A DNA stretch of 64,000 nt from Mangrovimonas sp. TPBH4. GTDB lineage: Bacteria; Bacteroidota; Bacteroidia; Flavobacteriales; Flavobacteriaceae. Shown piece after piece: positions 15,991-26,217 of this stretch. Each line of letters begins with the position of its first letter. Within the stretch, counting starts at the first letter, position 1. The stretch covers positions 62,001-126,000 of the forward strand of contig NZ_LBIO01000044.1 in NCBI RefSeq assembly GCF_001280505.1. Reading direction: 5' to 3'. The notes under the pieces are model-generated. The model was not told where the DNA came from. It searched no databases and saw nothing but the letters and a program-made list of their open reading frames with translations. A program made the translations under genes and the position numbers.

Positions 15991-16955
15991 GAAAAATTGT
16001 TCATTATATCACGATTGTCCTGCTCATTCTAGTGGGCACAACCACTCTTTGCCAAAATCCAAACATTACAGGATATCGAATTGAAGGAGATGATGTTGTT
16101 TTCACTTTCAACAGAAACGATTACAAAACTGTGTCTCCCGATGGTTTTAAACCCAGCATTCCTTTTGAAAATCTCACCATTGACAATGTAGTCGTTTCAG
16201 GTCAATTCAACAATTGGTCCATGCATCGTTGGAAAATGAAAAAAGTTGATGAGAACACCTATGAACTTCGCAAAAAACTTAGCGACTTCACCGATGCCTT
16301 TTCATGGGAATTCAAATTTGTAATCAATCACGAATATTGGGCAGAACCATCAGAACAAGTAAGCAATACGGTGCAAGCCACCAAAGATGGCCATCATCTA
16401 AATGTTCTCAATCTCAACCTTTATACAGGTGCTTATCCTGCCAAAGACGGCAATGTGAGATTTAGACTGAAAGGTTATGAAGACGCCAAAGAAGTGATTT
16501 TATCTGGCTCCTTCAACAAATGGAATGAACACACCTTCAAAATGTATAAAATTGAAGGTGGTTGGGAAATTGTCCTTCAGCTAAGACCCAACGAATATCA
16601 ATACCGCTACATCGTTGATGGCTTTTGGATGGAAGACCCAAGCAATCCTGACAAAGTCCTAAATGAGTTTGGTGAATACAATTCGCACATAAGGGTGAAG
16701 GAATACATAACTTTTACCCTTAAGGGATACACCGACGCCGAAAAAGTAATCTTAGCTGGCTCTTTCAACGATTGGAACGAAGAGCAAATAGAAATGACTA
16801 AAACAGCAAATGGATGGACCATCACGATCCTTCTTCCAGGAGGAAAGCATCACTACAAATACATCGTAGACGGCGATTGGATTGTAGACCCCGATAATCC
16901 CGTCAAGGAATACGACAGTAAAGGCTACATCAACTCCGTCATGATGGTTAAATAA
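15987..16955 (+). CDS. Secreted protein with three glycogen-binding-like (CBM48/AMPK-type) modules
   Basis: 322 residues. The TTG start at 15987 overlaps the upstream stop as TTGA; it is chosen because it gives a complete signal peptide (MRKIVHYITIVLLILVG...LCQ). Three tandem modules of the AMPK-beta/CBM48 glycogen-binding type follow: about 50–135 (VVSGQFNNWS...), 145–225 (VILSGSFNKWNEHTFKM...YRYIVDGFWMEDP) and 235–322 (VILAGSFNDWNEEQIEM...YKYIVDGDWIVDP). The conserved G-x-F-N-x-W and Y-x-F/Y-x-V-D-G-x-W motifs bind alpha-glucans in known members. No catalytic domain, so it is probably a periplasmic or surface glucan-binding partner of the coupled aspartic protease. It ends 1 bp before the convergent helicase gene. 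Confidence 0.82.
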   Translation: MRKIVHYITIVLLILVGTTTLCQNPNITGYRIEGDDVVFTFNRNDYKTVSPDGFKPSIPFENLTIDNVVVSGQFNNWSMHRWKMKKVDENTYELRKKLSDFTDAFSWEFKFVINHEYWAEPSEQVSNTVQATKDGHHLNVLNLNLYTGAYPAKDGNVRFRLKGYEDAKEVILSGSFNKWNEHTFKMYKIEGGWEIVLQLRPNEYQYRYIVDGFWMEDPSNPDKVLNEFGEYNSHIRVKEYITFTLKGYTDAEKVILAGSFNDWNEEQIEMTKTANGWTITILLPGGKHHYKYIVDGDWIVDPDNPVKEYDSKGYINSVMMVK

Positions 16956-19274
16956 CTATCCCAACACTTTCAGCTTAGCAAAACGCAGCAATAGCTTTTT
17001 AACCCCGCCTACCTCAAAATTAATTTCTGCTTTGGTATCGGCTCCTTGACCTTCAATTTTCAACACCTCTCCTTTTCCAAATCGCATGTGCTCCACAATA
17101 TTCCCCACAGTAAGCTCGCCATCAAAAAGATTGGTCACTTCACTCTCTTTAGCTTTGGCCATTGGCTTCAATTTGGCTGGCGGAACAAACTTTGGAGGTG
17201 TTTTCTCCATCTTCTTTTTTATTGGAGGCTTTTTAAACCTCACCTTATTTGGAGGTACATCCCCAAAAATATCGGCATCCAACATAGGATTAAAGCGTTG
17301 CTCCTGAACAGGCGTAAGAATCTCCAAATATTGATCATCAATTTCCTCGATAAACCTACTTGGTTCTGCATCTATCAATTTCCCCCAGCGATAACGCGAA
17401 ACGGTATATGTTAAATAAGCTTGTTTTTCGGCTCTGGTCAATGCCACATAAAACAAACGACGTTCTTCTTCCAGATCACTTCTGGAATTAGAGCTCATAG
17501 CACTCGGAAACAAATCTTCCTCCATCCCCACAATGTACACATACGGGAATTCAAGTCCTTTCGCCAAGTGAATGGTCATTAAGGCTACTTTATCATCATC
17601 CTCATTGTCTTTGTCCATATCGGTAGCCAAAGCCACATCTTCCAAAAACTCCGTTAGGGATCCTGTGGCATCTGCCAACTCTTTTTGACCTTCCACAAAA
17701 TCCTTAATACCGTTTAAAAGTTCCTCAATGTTTTCCATTTTGGCAACTCCCTCCGGGGTACCATCCTTATTGAACTCTTTAATCAAACCAGATACCTTGG
17801 TTATATGCTCTGCAAGCTCAAACGCATTGGCTGTTTGGTTCATTACTTGAAAACTCTCCAGCATTAAAACGAAATCACGCAATTTCCCTTTTGTCCCAGA
17901 GTTGATTTTTATATCAACCTTATCCAAATTCTGCATCACCTCAAACATGGAACGCTTATAACCATTGGCAGCTACCAATAGACGATCCACTGTTGTTTGG
18001 CCAATACCTCTTGGAGGAAAATTAATAACCCTTTTCAACGCTTCTTCATCTGCTGGATTGATTACCAAACGTAAATAAGAAAGGATATCCTTGATTTCCT
18101 TGCGTTGATAGAATGACAGCCCTCCATAGATACGATAAGGAATGTCACGCTTTCTCAAGGCGTCCTCCATTGCTCTGGATTGGGCATTGGTACGGTATAA
18201 TATGGCAAAATCGCTATTTTTGAGCTGTTCGTTCATTTTGTTTTCAAAAATGGAACTTGCCACATAACGACCTTCGTCACCATCTGTCATTAATCGGTTG
18301 ACCTTGATTTTTCCTCCTTCATCGTTGGCCGTCCAAACCACCTTATCAAGTTTCGTTTGGTTTTTGTCTATGATGGAATTGGCAGCGTTGACTATATTTT
18401 TTGTGGAACGGTAATTCTGTTCCAAACGGAACATTTTCACACCGTCATAATCCTTTTGGAAATTTAGAATGTTATTGATGTTGGCTCCCCTAAAGGCATA
18501 GATACTCTGGGCATCATCTCCTACCACACAAATATTTTGGAAACGATCAGACAAGGCTCTTACAATCAAATACTGCGAATGGTTGGTATCTTGGTACTCA
18601 TCTACCAAAATATAGCGGAATCGATCTTGATACTTAGCCAACACATCTGGAAATCTCGTTAAAAGCTCATTGGTTTTCAACAGCAAATCATCAAAATCCA
18701 TGGCACCAGCCTTAAAACAGCGCTCTACATAATTCCTGTAAATCTCTCCCAATTTTGGCCTTCTTGCTGCAGCATCAGACTCCATAAGTTCTGGATTATT
18801 GAAATATGCCTTAACCGTAATCAAATTGTTTTTATAGGAAGAAATTCTAGAACGAATCTGTTTTGCCTTGTAAACGTCCTTATCAAGTCCCATTTCCCTG
18901 ATAATGGAACCTATTAGTTTATCAGAATCCTGAGCATCATAAATCGTAAAGTTGCTTGGATAGCCCAATCTATCGGCTTCAAAACGCAAGATTTTAGCAA
19001 AAATGGAGTGGAACGTCCCCATCCAAAGGTTTTTAGCTTCGCTTTGCCCTACAATAGTAGCGATACGCTCCTTCATCTCTCGAGCGGCCTTATTGGTAAA
19101 AGTTAGCGACAATATATTGAAAGGATCCACCCCTTGGCTCATTAAATAGGCAATCCTATAAGTTAGCACTCGGGTTTTGCCAGATCCCGCTCCAGCAATC
19201 ACTATCATTGGCCCATCCTTTTGAATGGTTGGGGCTAATTGTGCTTCATTCAGCTGACTTAAATACTTCTCCAA
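16956..19274 (-). CDS. UvrD/PcrA-type ATP-dependent DNA helicase
   Basis: 772 residues, the usual length of UvrD/PcrA. Superfamily 1A motifs in order: Q motif LNEAQLAPT near 9, Walker A GAGSGKT near 28–34, Ia FTNKAAREM, II VDEYQDT near 228, III GDDAQSIYAFRGA near 256, IV QNYRST, V TIHLAKGLEFPYVYIVGME near 565, VI VALTRAEKQAYLTY near 615. The C-terminal end carries a Tudor-like MRFGKGEVLKIEG segment that in PcrA binds RNA polymerase. A 3'-5' helicase for nucleotide excision and mismatch repair and for clearing recombination or transcription blocks. Convergent with the CBM48-like gene, stop codons adjacent. Confidence 0.93.
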   Translation of the reverse strand: MEKYLSQLNEAQLAPTIQKDGPMIVIAGAGSGKTRVLTYRIAYLMSQGVDPFNILSLTFTNKAAREMKERIATIVGQSEAKNLWMGTFHSIFAKILRFEADRLGYPSNFTIYDAQDSDKLIGSIIREMGLDKDVYKAKQIRSRISSYKNNLITVKAYFNNPELMESDAAARRPKLGEIYRNYVERCFKAGAMDFDDLLLKTNELLTRFPDVLAKYQDRFRYILVDEYQDTNHSQYLIVRALSDRFQNICVVGDDAQSIYAFRGANINNILNFQKDYDGVKMFRLEQNYRSTKNIVNAANSIIDKNQTKLDKVVWTANDEGGKIKVNRLMTDGDEGRYVASSIFENKMNEQLKNSDFAILYRTNAQSRAMEDALRKRDIPYRIYGGLSFYQRKEIKDILSYLRLVINPADEEALKRVINFPPRGIGQTTVDRLLVAANGYKRSMFEVMQNLDKVDIKINSGTKGKLRDFVLMLESFQVMNQTANAFELAEHITKVSGLIKEFNKDGTPEGVAKMENIEELLNGIKDFVEGQKELADATGSLTEFLEDVALATDMDKDNEDDDKVALMTIHLAKGLEFPYVYIVGMEEDLFPSAMSSNSRSDLEEERRLFYVALTRAEKQAYLTYTVSRYRWGKLIDAEPSRFIEEIDDQYLEILTPVQEQRFNPMLDADIFGDVPPNKVRFKKPPIKKKMEKTPPKFVPPAKLKPMAKAKESEVTNLFDGELTVGNIVEHMRFGKGEVLKIEGQGADTKAEINFEVGGVKKLLLRFAKLKVLG

Positions 19275-19366
19275 AGTTTCTGATTTTTTTCCGGCGTGAA
19301 ATTAACCAATGTCTAAGTTTTAGTCGGTCAGATTTATTAATAATTATAAACAATAGCCAATAATTT

Positions 19367-20944
19367 CTAGGTTTTGTGTTTTCGCTTATGGTTTACCATG
19401 GTTTTCAACAAACCTTCTTTGGCATTGATCCATATATAATTGAACACCGATTTGGTTTTATTTCTTTCAACCCCCTCTTTATGGCCCTCCCTAAAATGAT
19501 CTGGCAACCTATCGCTATCCTTGGCAACCAATGCATTCAACACCCCAGATAGAAATCTATTGGGGGTCGATCCATCTTTTTTTAAAGCCACAATGTGAAA
19601 GTCCTCGTATTTGGCACGCATATCTACTTGCGACACATTATTATCCCCACCAATTGTAAAGTACAATTGCTCTATTTCACCTTCAAACTTAACCCTTAAA
19701 TTGGGTTCGGAAAATTTATTGATGTCATGCACCTTCAACCTATCCACTTCTGCCTGAAACACAAAAGTCCCATATGGGTCATTCACATCAAAATTCCAAT
19801 CAACCTTTAAAGGAGCATGATCCATAAAATTGGCCTCGATCTTTATCTCTGTTTTTATTGGCGCCTTATAGGTATTGCTCACATTGGCAATCTTAGCATT
19901 CAAGTCTGAAAAGGTGATCTCTCCCCCATGATTACCTTGTTTGACCTTTTCGGAATAAGCTACAGAGGCATTTTTAATCAGAAGGGAATCGATATTCAAA
20001 TCAAAATTCAAATCGCGAAGCATTTCATTGTAAAGCGGTTTTATTTTGGGATCGTCAGCTACCAATTTATCCCTAAAGATATCCACTTGAGGGTTTAAAA
20101 GTTCCATCTTGGAACTCATAAAAAACACCCTATCATCATCCGTAAAATCAATATTATAGTTCTCCAGAACTACCGATTCAAACATCACATTGGCAAAATC
20201 CCTTTCTATGTCAATATGATTTGAAAGATCATATTTGGAGTATTTGGTATATATCCTGAAGTCATTAAATTTCAAGTTCTCATCCGTCAATTCCGAAGCA
20301 CCTATAGTCATGTTTTCATAAGGACCAATGCTATAAAAAAGCGAATCAAAACCAACCTGATAGCCACTGTATTCCAAGGGAATCTTTCGTTCCAATACCG
20401 CTTCATCGAGAAACACCTTGTCCAAATCAAAATCCAAATTAGCAATATGCAGTACTACGGAATCCGTTTCGGCATTTACAATCCCTACCTCTCCCTTATC
20501 TATGTCAAGCTTCTTTAAGTTGAATTTGTACTTAAACTTTTTTGGTGACTTTTGCTCCCCCTTTAAACTATCTTGATTTTGAAAGCTAAAGTAAGTCAGC
20601 TGTGGGCGATTCAATTGAATCTGCCCAATATCAATATTATCATTGAACAAATACGACCAATACCCAATATTCTTGATAGAAAGCGATTCCAAATTCACCT
20701 TTAGCAGTTGCTCATTAGTGCTTTCATGAAAGCTTTGCAGCTCTACCCCCTCAAGAGTTGCAGCTCCATTCCAAAGATTCAAATCCAAATTGGAGTACTT
20801 TAACTTCAGAGTTTCCGGCAATGAAGTAGAAAGATAGTTCTCCACCTTGATTTTAACCACCGAATTAGCCACACTTACTCCAAAAACAACCAATACAACT
20901 ACAGCCAAAAGAACTATTAGTTTGATTTTCTTACGTTTACCCAT
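19367..20944 (-). CDS. AsmA/DUF748-like membrane-anchored protein
   Basis: 525 residues. Short cytoplasmic N terminus, one membrane helix (about 8–28, IVLLAVVVLVVFGVSVANSVV), then a long, mostly beta periplasmic part with the repetitive 'xLxLxNLxLxLxx' texture of AsmA/TamB/DUF748 proteins (LNLWNGAATLEGVELQSF; LKKLDIDKGEVGIVNAET; LNIDSLLIKNASVAY). Family members form lipid-conducting bridges or modulate outer-membrane assembly; a similar role here is inference. It diverges from the glutamate-synthase-like gene at 21003 over 58 bp. A dedicated DUF name cannot be assigned with certainty. Confidence 0.65.
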   Translation of the reverse strand: MGKRKKIKLIVLLAVVVLVVFGVSVANSVVKIKVENYLSTSLPETLKLKYSNLDLNLWNGAATLEGVELQSFHESTNEQLLKVNLESLSIKNIGYWSYLFNDNIDIGQIQLNRPQLTYFSFQNQDSLKGEQKSPKKFKYKFNLKKLDIDKGEVGIVNAETDSVVLHIANLDFDLDKVFLDEAVLERKIPLEYSGYQVGFDSLFYSIGPYENMTIGASELTDENLKFNDFRIYTKYSKYDLSNHIDIERDFANVMFESVVLENYNIDFTDDDRVFFMSSKMELLNPQVDIFRDKLVADDPKIKPLYNEMLRDLNFDLNIDSLLIKNASVAYSEKVKQGNHGGEITFSDLNAKIANVSNTYKAPIKTEIKIEANFMDHAPLKVDWNFDVNDPYGTFVFQAEVDRLKVHDINKFSEPNLRVKFEGEIEQLYFTIGGDNNVSQVDMRAKYEDFHIVALKKDGSTPNRFLSGVLNALVAKDSDRLPDHFREGHKEGVERNKTKSVFNYIWINAKEGLLKTMVNHKRKHKT

Positions 20945-21002
20945 ATGTTAAAGATATCATTTTAGTACCATATTTTTTAAATATCTTTACAAAAAACCCT
21001 TT

Positions 21003-22568
21003 ATGAACATTCTGTTATTTGCCCTAACCGACATTCACTGGTGGATGTGGATACTTATCATATTGCTTCTTGTTGCCATCAGGGATATTTTCATTCAAAA
21101 AAAACATACTATTAGTCACAACTTCCCCATAGTAGGCCATTTAAGATACCTTTTGGAAAGCATTGGGCCAGAAATGCGCCAATATTTTGTGGCCAACAAC
21201 AGAGAAGAACTTCCTTTTAACAGAATTGAAAGAAGCTGGATCTATGCATCTGCCAAAAAAGAAAACAACTACGAAGGCTTTGGAACCGATAGGGATATTT
21301 ATGCCCACCAACACATATTCATCAACAACGCAATGATTCCTTTTAAAATTGAAAAGGAGCACCCAAATGCCATAGATAAAAACTTTCTGCCCTGCGCCAA
21401 AGTGATGGGGGCTTACAACAAACGCAAAAAACCATATCGTCCTGCCTCTGTGATCAATGTTTCCGCTATGAGTTTTGGCTCCCTTTCGGCAAGAGCCATA
21501 GAATCCCTCAACAAAGGAGTGCACATCGCTGGCGCTTACCACAACACTGGAGAAGGCGGCTTGTCTCCATACCATTGTCAAGGTGGCGATGTTATTTTTC
21601 ATTTTGGAACTGGCTACTTTGGTGTTCGTGATAAGGAAGGAAATTTTTCCCTGAAAAAACTTGTAAAATTGGCCAACGACAATCCACACATTAAAGCTAT
21701 TGAAATCAAGCTGTCGCAAGGAGCCAAACCAGGAAAGGGCGGTGTTTTGCCAGCCGCTAAAATATCCAAGGAAATATCAGAAATACGACATGTAGAAATG
21801 GGCAAGGACGTCCTATCACCGCCTAATCATTCCGCATTTTCCAACACCGCAGAACTGTATGATTTCATTGAAACCATTGCGGAAGCCACGGGTCTCCCTG
21901 TTGGCATTAAAGCCGCCATTGGAAAATTAGAACAATGGGAAGAGTTGGCAGAACTTATGATAGAGAAAGGCAATGGTCCTGACTTTATCACTGTAGATGG
22001 CGGTGAAGGTGGCACGGGAGCAGCTCCTCCTAGTTTTGCGGACCACGTTTCGTTACCTTGGGTATATGGTTTCAGCGATTTGTACAAGCTCTTTAAAAAG
22101 AAAGGACTTACAGACCGCATTGTATTTATTGGAAGCGGCAAATTAGGCTTCCCTGCCAAAGCCGCCATGGCCTTTGCAATGGGTGCCGATTGTATAAATG
22201 TTGCCAGAGAAGCCATGATGAGCATTGGTTGTATTCAGGCGCAAATTTGCCATACCAACCGATGTCCAAGCGGTGTGGCCACGCAAAACAAATGGCTCCA
22301 AAACGGTATAAACGTCCCATTAAAATCGGAGCGATTGGGGCAGTACTTTAAAACCTTTAGAAAGGAATTCATTGAAATCACCCATGCAGCTGGCTACGAA
22401 CATCCCTGCCAATTTAAAATGAGTGATGTAGATGTAAATATAGATGACCGCAACCTTTCGGAAGAATTGAAATACACCTATCATTACGAAAAAACTCCCG
22501 TGCCATTTAAAAGTATGCAAGATTTAAAAGATTGCCTATATTTGGGCGGACAATACCATAATAAATAA
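21003..22568 (+). CDS. FMN-binding glutamate synthase-family protein
   Basis: 521 residues. N-terminal membrane helix (about 1–27, WWMWILIILLLVAIRDIF), then the glutamate synthase FMN-binding (GltS central/alpha-subunit-like) barrel: INVSAMSFGSLSARAIESLN, AYHNTGEGGLSPYH, IEIKLSQGAKPGKGGVLP, DFITVDGGEGGTGAAPP, IGSGKLGFPAKAAMA. A cysteine cluster near the C-terminal third (GCIQAQICHTNRCPSGVATQ) matches the 3Fe-4S ligands of GltS. No glutaminase domain, so it is not a complete glutamate synthase; the true reaction of these short membrane-anchored homologs is not established. A TATCTTTA box at 20982 may be the promoter. Followed after 18 bp by the gene at 22587. Confidence 0.85.
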   Translation: MNILLFALTDIHWWMWILIILLLVAIRDIFIQKKHTISHNFPIVGHLRYLLESIGPEMRQYFVANNREELPFNRIERSWIYASAKKENNYEGFGTDRDIYAHQHIFINNAMIPFKIEKEHPNAIDKNFLPCAKVMGAYNKRKKPYRPASVINVSAMSFGSLSARAIESLNKGVHIAGAYHNTGEGGLSPYHCQGGDVIFHFGTGYFGVRDKEGNFSLKKLVKLANDNPHIKAIEIKLSQGAKPGKGGVLPAAKISKEISEIRHVEMGKDVLSPPNHSAFSNTAELYDFIETIAEATGLPVGIKAAIGKLEQWEELAELMIEKGNGPDFITVDGGEGGTGAAPPSFADHVSLPWVYGFSDLYKLFKKKGLTDRIVFIGSGKLGFPAKAAMAFAMGADCINVAREAMMSIGCIQAQICHTNRCPSGVATQNKWLQNGINVPLKSERLGQYFKTFRKEFIEITHAAGYEHPCQFKMSDVDVNIDDRNLSEELKYTYHYEKTPVPFKSMQDLKDCLYLGGQYHNK

Positions 22569-22586
22569 CCCTAATTCGCTATAAAC

Positions 22587-23108
22587 ATGGATTCCGAAAG
22601 AATTATCGACTTACTACTATTTACTATACCTGCATTGTTTACTGGACTTATTGCCTATTACTTTTTTAAGGAGCATACCAAAAATGAAGATGGTAGAAGG
22701 CGCTTTTTATTGCACAAAGATATTCAGGTGAACACACTTCCAATTCGTTTGCAAGCCTATGAGCGTATGGCCCTGTTTTTAGAGCGAATCAGCCCATCCA
22801 AATTACTTATTAGAGTTCAACCTACTTCTTCTAATAAAGAAAGCTACGAATCTTTGCTTATTGCCACAATTGAGCAAGAATTTGAACACAACATTTCACA
22901 GCAAATCTATATTAGTGACGAATGTTGGAACATCATTGGAGCCGCCAAAAACTCAACTATTCAATTGATTAGAAAAGCTAGTATGTTGGAAAAAACAGAC
23001 ACTGCCAACAAATTAAGAGAAGTGGTTTTAACGGAAATGATGGACCATCGGGCACCAAGTGACGCTGCCTTGTCTTTCATTAAGCATGAGGTAGGCGAAT
23101 TGTGGTGA
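22587..23108 (+). CDS. Conserved Bacteroidota hypothetical protein with N-terminal membrane helix
   Basis: 173 residues. Membrane helix about 8–27 (LLLFTIPALFTGLIAYYFF), then a soluble, largely helical domain with the segment IRLQAYERMALFLERISPSKLLIRVQP, which I associate with a conserved but uncharacterised flavobacterial family (possibly DUF7935; not verified). It starts 18 nt after the glutamate-synthase-like gene and is probably co-transcribed; the downstream patatin gene is convergent. No enzymatic motif visible. Confidence 0.75.
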   Translation: MDSERIIDLLLFTIPALFTGLIAYYFFKEHTKNEDGRRRFLLHKDIQVNTLPIRLQAYERMALFLERISPSKLLIRVQPTSSNKESYESLLIATIEQEFEHNISQQIYISDECWNIIGAAKNSTIQLIRKASMLEKTDTANKLREVVLTEMMDHRAPSDAALSFIKHEVGELW

Positions 23109-23116
23109 TTCCACCT

Positions 23117-24022
23117 TTAAAGATCTTTTAAAACAGAATCCGCACCGTGCTTCTTGGCTGCATGCTCATACCCTTGCTGCCACCATTTCACCATTAATTT
23201 TCTACTGAAAATCAAAGAGTTTTCGGTTAAGTCCGTTGGTGTATAATAGAGATTGAGTTTCACATTGTTATTTTTGGCCGCCAATTTCCCGATAAGAATG
23301 TCATGGCTTTCCAGCTGATCCATTAAATGCCCAAACAAACTGATCATCAACGAGAAGGGGTTTTTACCCAACACTTTTTTTCCCTCCAGTTTTTCAGACT
23401 TTAAAATCACGACATCAATCTCGGTAGCGCCGCGCTGAATCGCTTCCCTAATTGGTACTACGCAGCCCAGACCTCCATCGGCATATTCATTACCATTAAT
23501 CTCCGTAAGGGACATAAAAGGGATATAGTTGCAGGAAATCCAAATCCAATGGCAAAATTCCTCGTAACTAAAATCCTTAATAGATTTATATTCCACTGAA
23601 TTAGCAGACAAATTAGACACGGTAACCACCACGTCTTCCTTGGTAGCCAATATTTGAAGGTATTCTTCTTTGGTGAAATTCTTTCTAATAAGGCGCTTCA
23701 AGGATTTACTCTCTCCGAAGGTCCGTTTCATTTTGATAAATTGCCATAAAGAATTGACAAAATCTATCGAAACAAACTCCCTATCCCCTTTTTTTCGCTG
23801 CACAAAAGGGCTAATACTGAAAATATCATGCTGCTGTACATTGGTAAAAACGTTGTACAATTTCCCAATTTTATTCACTGCTAAATGAGGAACCAACAAA
23901 CTCCCAGTAGAGGTCCCAAGATACATATCGTAGTCCCTACCAAGTTCTTCAATAAGATATTGTGCAACTCCACCAGCAAAAGCACCTTTGCTCCCGCCGC
24001 CAGATATAACCAATGCGCGCAT
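23117..24022 (-). CDS. Patatin-like phospholipase
   Basis: 301 residues, no signal peptide. Patatin fold with the glycine-rich oxyanion loop (SGGGSKGAFAGG, 7–18), nucleophile elbow GTSTG with S38, and the catalytic DGG in YADGGLG near residue 180. The Ser-Asp dyad hydrolyses acyl esters of phospholipids or neutral lipids. Intracellular stand-alone family member of usual length; physiological substrate unknown. Convergent with the upstream hypothetical gene and divergent from recG. Confidence 0.88.
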   Translation of the reverse strand: MRALVISGGGSKGAFAGGVAQYLIEELGRDYDMYLGTSTGSLLVPHLAVNKIGKLYNVFTNVQQHDIFSISPFVQRKKGDREFVSIDFVNSLWQFIKMKRTFGESKSLKRLIRKNFTKEEYLQILATKEDVVVTVSNLSANSVEYKSIKDFSYEEFCHWIWISCNYIPFMSLTEINGNEYADGGLGCVVPIREAIQRGATEIDVVILKSEKLEGKKVLGKNPFSLMISLFGHLMDQLESHDILIGKLAAKNNNVKLNLYYTPTDLTENSLIFSRKLMVKWWQQGYEHAAKKHGADSVLKDL

Positions 24023-24110
24023 GTAATTTTTGTATTAAGTTAAGTTATGGTTTCCCAATTTACAAAAATTCGGGTTTTATGTTTCATGGATAACAATTAT
24101 ATTCGTCTTC

Positions 24111-26213
24111 ATGAATACCAAGTTGCAAACTCCCATAGACTACCTAAAAGGCGTCGGCCCCAACCGTGCCGATTTATTGCGAAAAGAGCTTGGCATTCAC
24201 ACCTATCAGGATTTGCTGAACCTGTTTCCCAATCGTTACATCGACCGCACACGCTATTACAAAATCAATCAGCTGCAACAAAATTCCTCCGAAGTACAGG
24301 TAGTTGGACGAATTACTGGTGTTAAGGAAGTCTCCCAAAAACGAGGTAAGCGCTTGGTAGCCACCTTTAGGGACGATACCGGAGCTATGGAATTGGTTTG
24401 GTTTAGGGGGCAGAAATGGATTAGAGATAGCATCAAGCCCAATAAAGACTACGTCATATTTGGGAAGACCAATTGGTACAACGGTACATTTAGCATGCCG
24501 CATCCAGAAATGGAACTTTTGAGTGACCACAAAAACAACCTTCGCTCGGCCATGCAGGCAGTTTATCCTTCTACGGAAAAGCTTTCCACCAAAGGTATCA
24601 CCAATAGGGTCATGACGAAAATCATGCAAGAGCTGTTCATGGAAACTCAAGGCAGATTTGCCGAAACGCTCTCAAATCCCATCCTTACAAATTTGCAACT
24701 GGTTTCAAAAAGAGAAGCCCTTTTCAATATCCATTTTCCCAAAAGTCAAGAGCTCTTGGCTAAGGCACAATACCGATTAAAATTTGAAGAACTTTTCTAT
24801 ATACAGTTGCAATTGGTCATCAAAAATTTGATGAATAAAACCAAGATAAAAGGCCTTCCTTTTGAGAATGTAGGACCGCTTTTCAACTCCTTTTTCAAGG
24901 AACATTTACCCTTTGATTTGACCAATGCCCAAAAGCGCGTAATCAAGGAAATTCGTCAGGACTTGGGAAGCAATGCACAGATGAACAGATTGCTCCAAGG
25001 AGACGTTGGATCTGGTAAAACCATCGTCGCTTTAATGTCCATGCTCATTGCTTTAGACAATGGTTTCCAAGCATGCCTTATGGCGCCGACTGAAATTTTG
25101 TCAGTCCAGCACTTCAATGGTTTAACCGAACTATGTAAAAACCTGAATATCAACATAAAAATATTAACAGGCTCAACTAATACTTCAGAACGAAAAGAGA
25201 TTCATAAAGCCCTAGAAAGTGGCGAATTACAAATTTTAATTGGCACGCACGCCCTCCTTGAGGACAAGGTAAAATTCAAAAATTTAGGCCTGGCAATCAT
25301 CGATGAGCAGCACCGTTTTGGAGTAGCGCAACGCAGTAAATTGTGGCGAAAAAATTCTACCCCTCCACACATTTTAGTCATGACGGCAACACCAATCCCC
25401 AGAACTTTGGCCATGTCTGTTTATGGTGATTTGGACGTTTCCGTTATCGACGAATTGCCACCCGGAAGAAAGGAAATAAAAACCGTGCATCGCTACGATA
25501 AAAACCGTTTGAACGTTTTTAAATTCATAAGGGACGAAATCCATAAAGGACGTCAGATTTACATCGTGTATCCCCTCATCCAGGAAAGCGCCGCCATGGA
25601 CTACAAAGACCTTATGGATGGGTATGAAAGTATCGCTAGGGACTTCCCTGCTCCACAATTTCAAATTTCCATCGTCCACGGTAAAATGAAACCTGCAGAC
25701 AAAGATTACGAGATGCAACGCTTCATTAAAGGTGAAACCCAAATCATGGTGGCAACAACCGTGATAGAAGTTGGCGTTAACGTGCCCAATGCTTCCGTGA
25801 TGATTATAGAAAGTGCCGAGCGCTTTGGACTTTCGCAATTACACCAGCTGAGGGGACGCGTAGGTCGAGGTGCCGAACAAAGCTATTGTATTTTAATGAC
25901 CAGCCACAAACTTAGCGAGGATAGCAAAGTGCGCTTGGAAACCATGACCAGAACCAATGATGGTTTCGAGATTGCTGAAGTAGACCTGAAATTGAGAGGG
26001 CCTGGCGATATCATGGGAACACAACAAAGTGGTGTTCTCAACCTAAAAATAGCAGACATTATTAAGGACAGTACCATTCTTCAACACGCCAGATATATGG
26101 CCAAGGAACTTTTAAAGAAGGATCCTTCCTTAAAACAAGAAGAAAACCAAGTCATTCTCCACACTTATCAGCTACTAAGCAAGTACAAAAACATTTGGAA
26201 TTACATCAGTTAG
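24111..26213 (+). CDS. recG: ATP-dependent DNA helicase RecG
   Basis: 700 residues, standard length. N-terminal wedge domain with an OB fold (about 1–170; PIDYLKGVGPNRADLL, then VVGRITGVKEV), followed by the superfamily 2 helicase core: NAQKRVIKEI, Walker A GDVGSGKT, MAPTEILSVQHF, DEQHRFG (motif II), VMTATPIPRTLA, and the C-terminal motifs IMVATTVIEVGVNVPNA, LHQLRGRVGRG. It remodels stalled forks and branched intermediates. The start at 24111 is chosen because it opens the conserved N terminus. No partner gene in the operon. Confidence 0.95.
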   Translation: MNTKLQTPIDYLKGVGPNRADLLRKELGIHTYQDLLNLFPNRYIDRTRYYKINQLQQNSSEVQVVGRITGVKEVSQKRGKRLVATFRDDTGAMELVWFRGQKWIRDSIKPNKDYVIFGKTNWYNGTFSMPHPEMELLSDHKNNLRSAMQAVYPSTEKLSTKGITNRVMTKIMQELFMETQGRFAETLSNPILTNLQLVSKREALFNIHFPKSQELLAKAQYRLKFEELFYIQLQLVIKNLMNKTKIKGLPFENVGPLFNSFFKEHLPFDLTNAQKRVIKEIRQDLGSNAQMNRLLQGDVGSGKTIVALMSMLIALDNGFQACLMAPTEILSVQHFNGLTELCKNLNINIKILTGSTNTSERKEIHKALESGELQILIGTHALLEDKVKFKNLGLAIIDEQHRFGVAQRSKLWRKNSTPPHILVMTATPIPRTLAMSVYGDLDVSVIDELPPGRKEIKTVHRYDKNRLNVFKFIRDEIHKGRQIYIVYPLIQESAAMDYKDLMDGYESIARDFPAPQFQISIVHGKMKPADKDYEMQRFIKGETQIMVATTVIEVGVNVPNASVMIIESAERFGLSQLHQLRGRVGRGAEQSYCILMTSHKLSEDSKVRLETMTRTNDGFEIAEVDLKLRGPGDIMGTQQSGVLNLKIADIIKDSTILQHARYMAKELLKKDPSLKQEENQVILHTYQLLSKYKNIWNYIS

Positions 26214-26217
26214 GGCC

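Noticed and set aside
21003..22568. Complete glutamate synthase
   Set aside because: Only the FMN/Fe-S barrel is present; glutaminase and NAD(P)H subunit domains are missing and there is a membrane helix.
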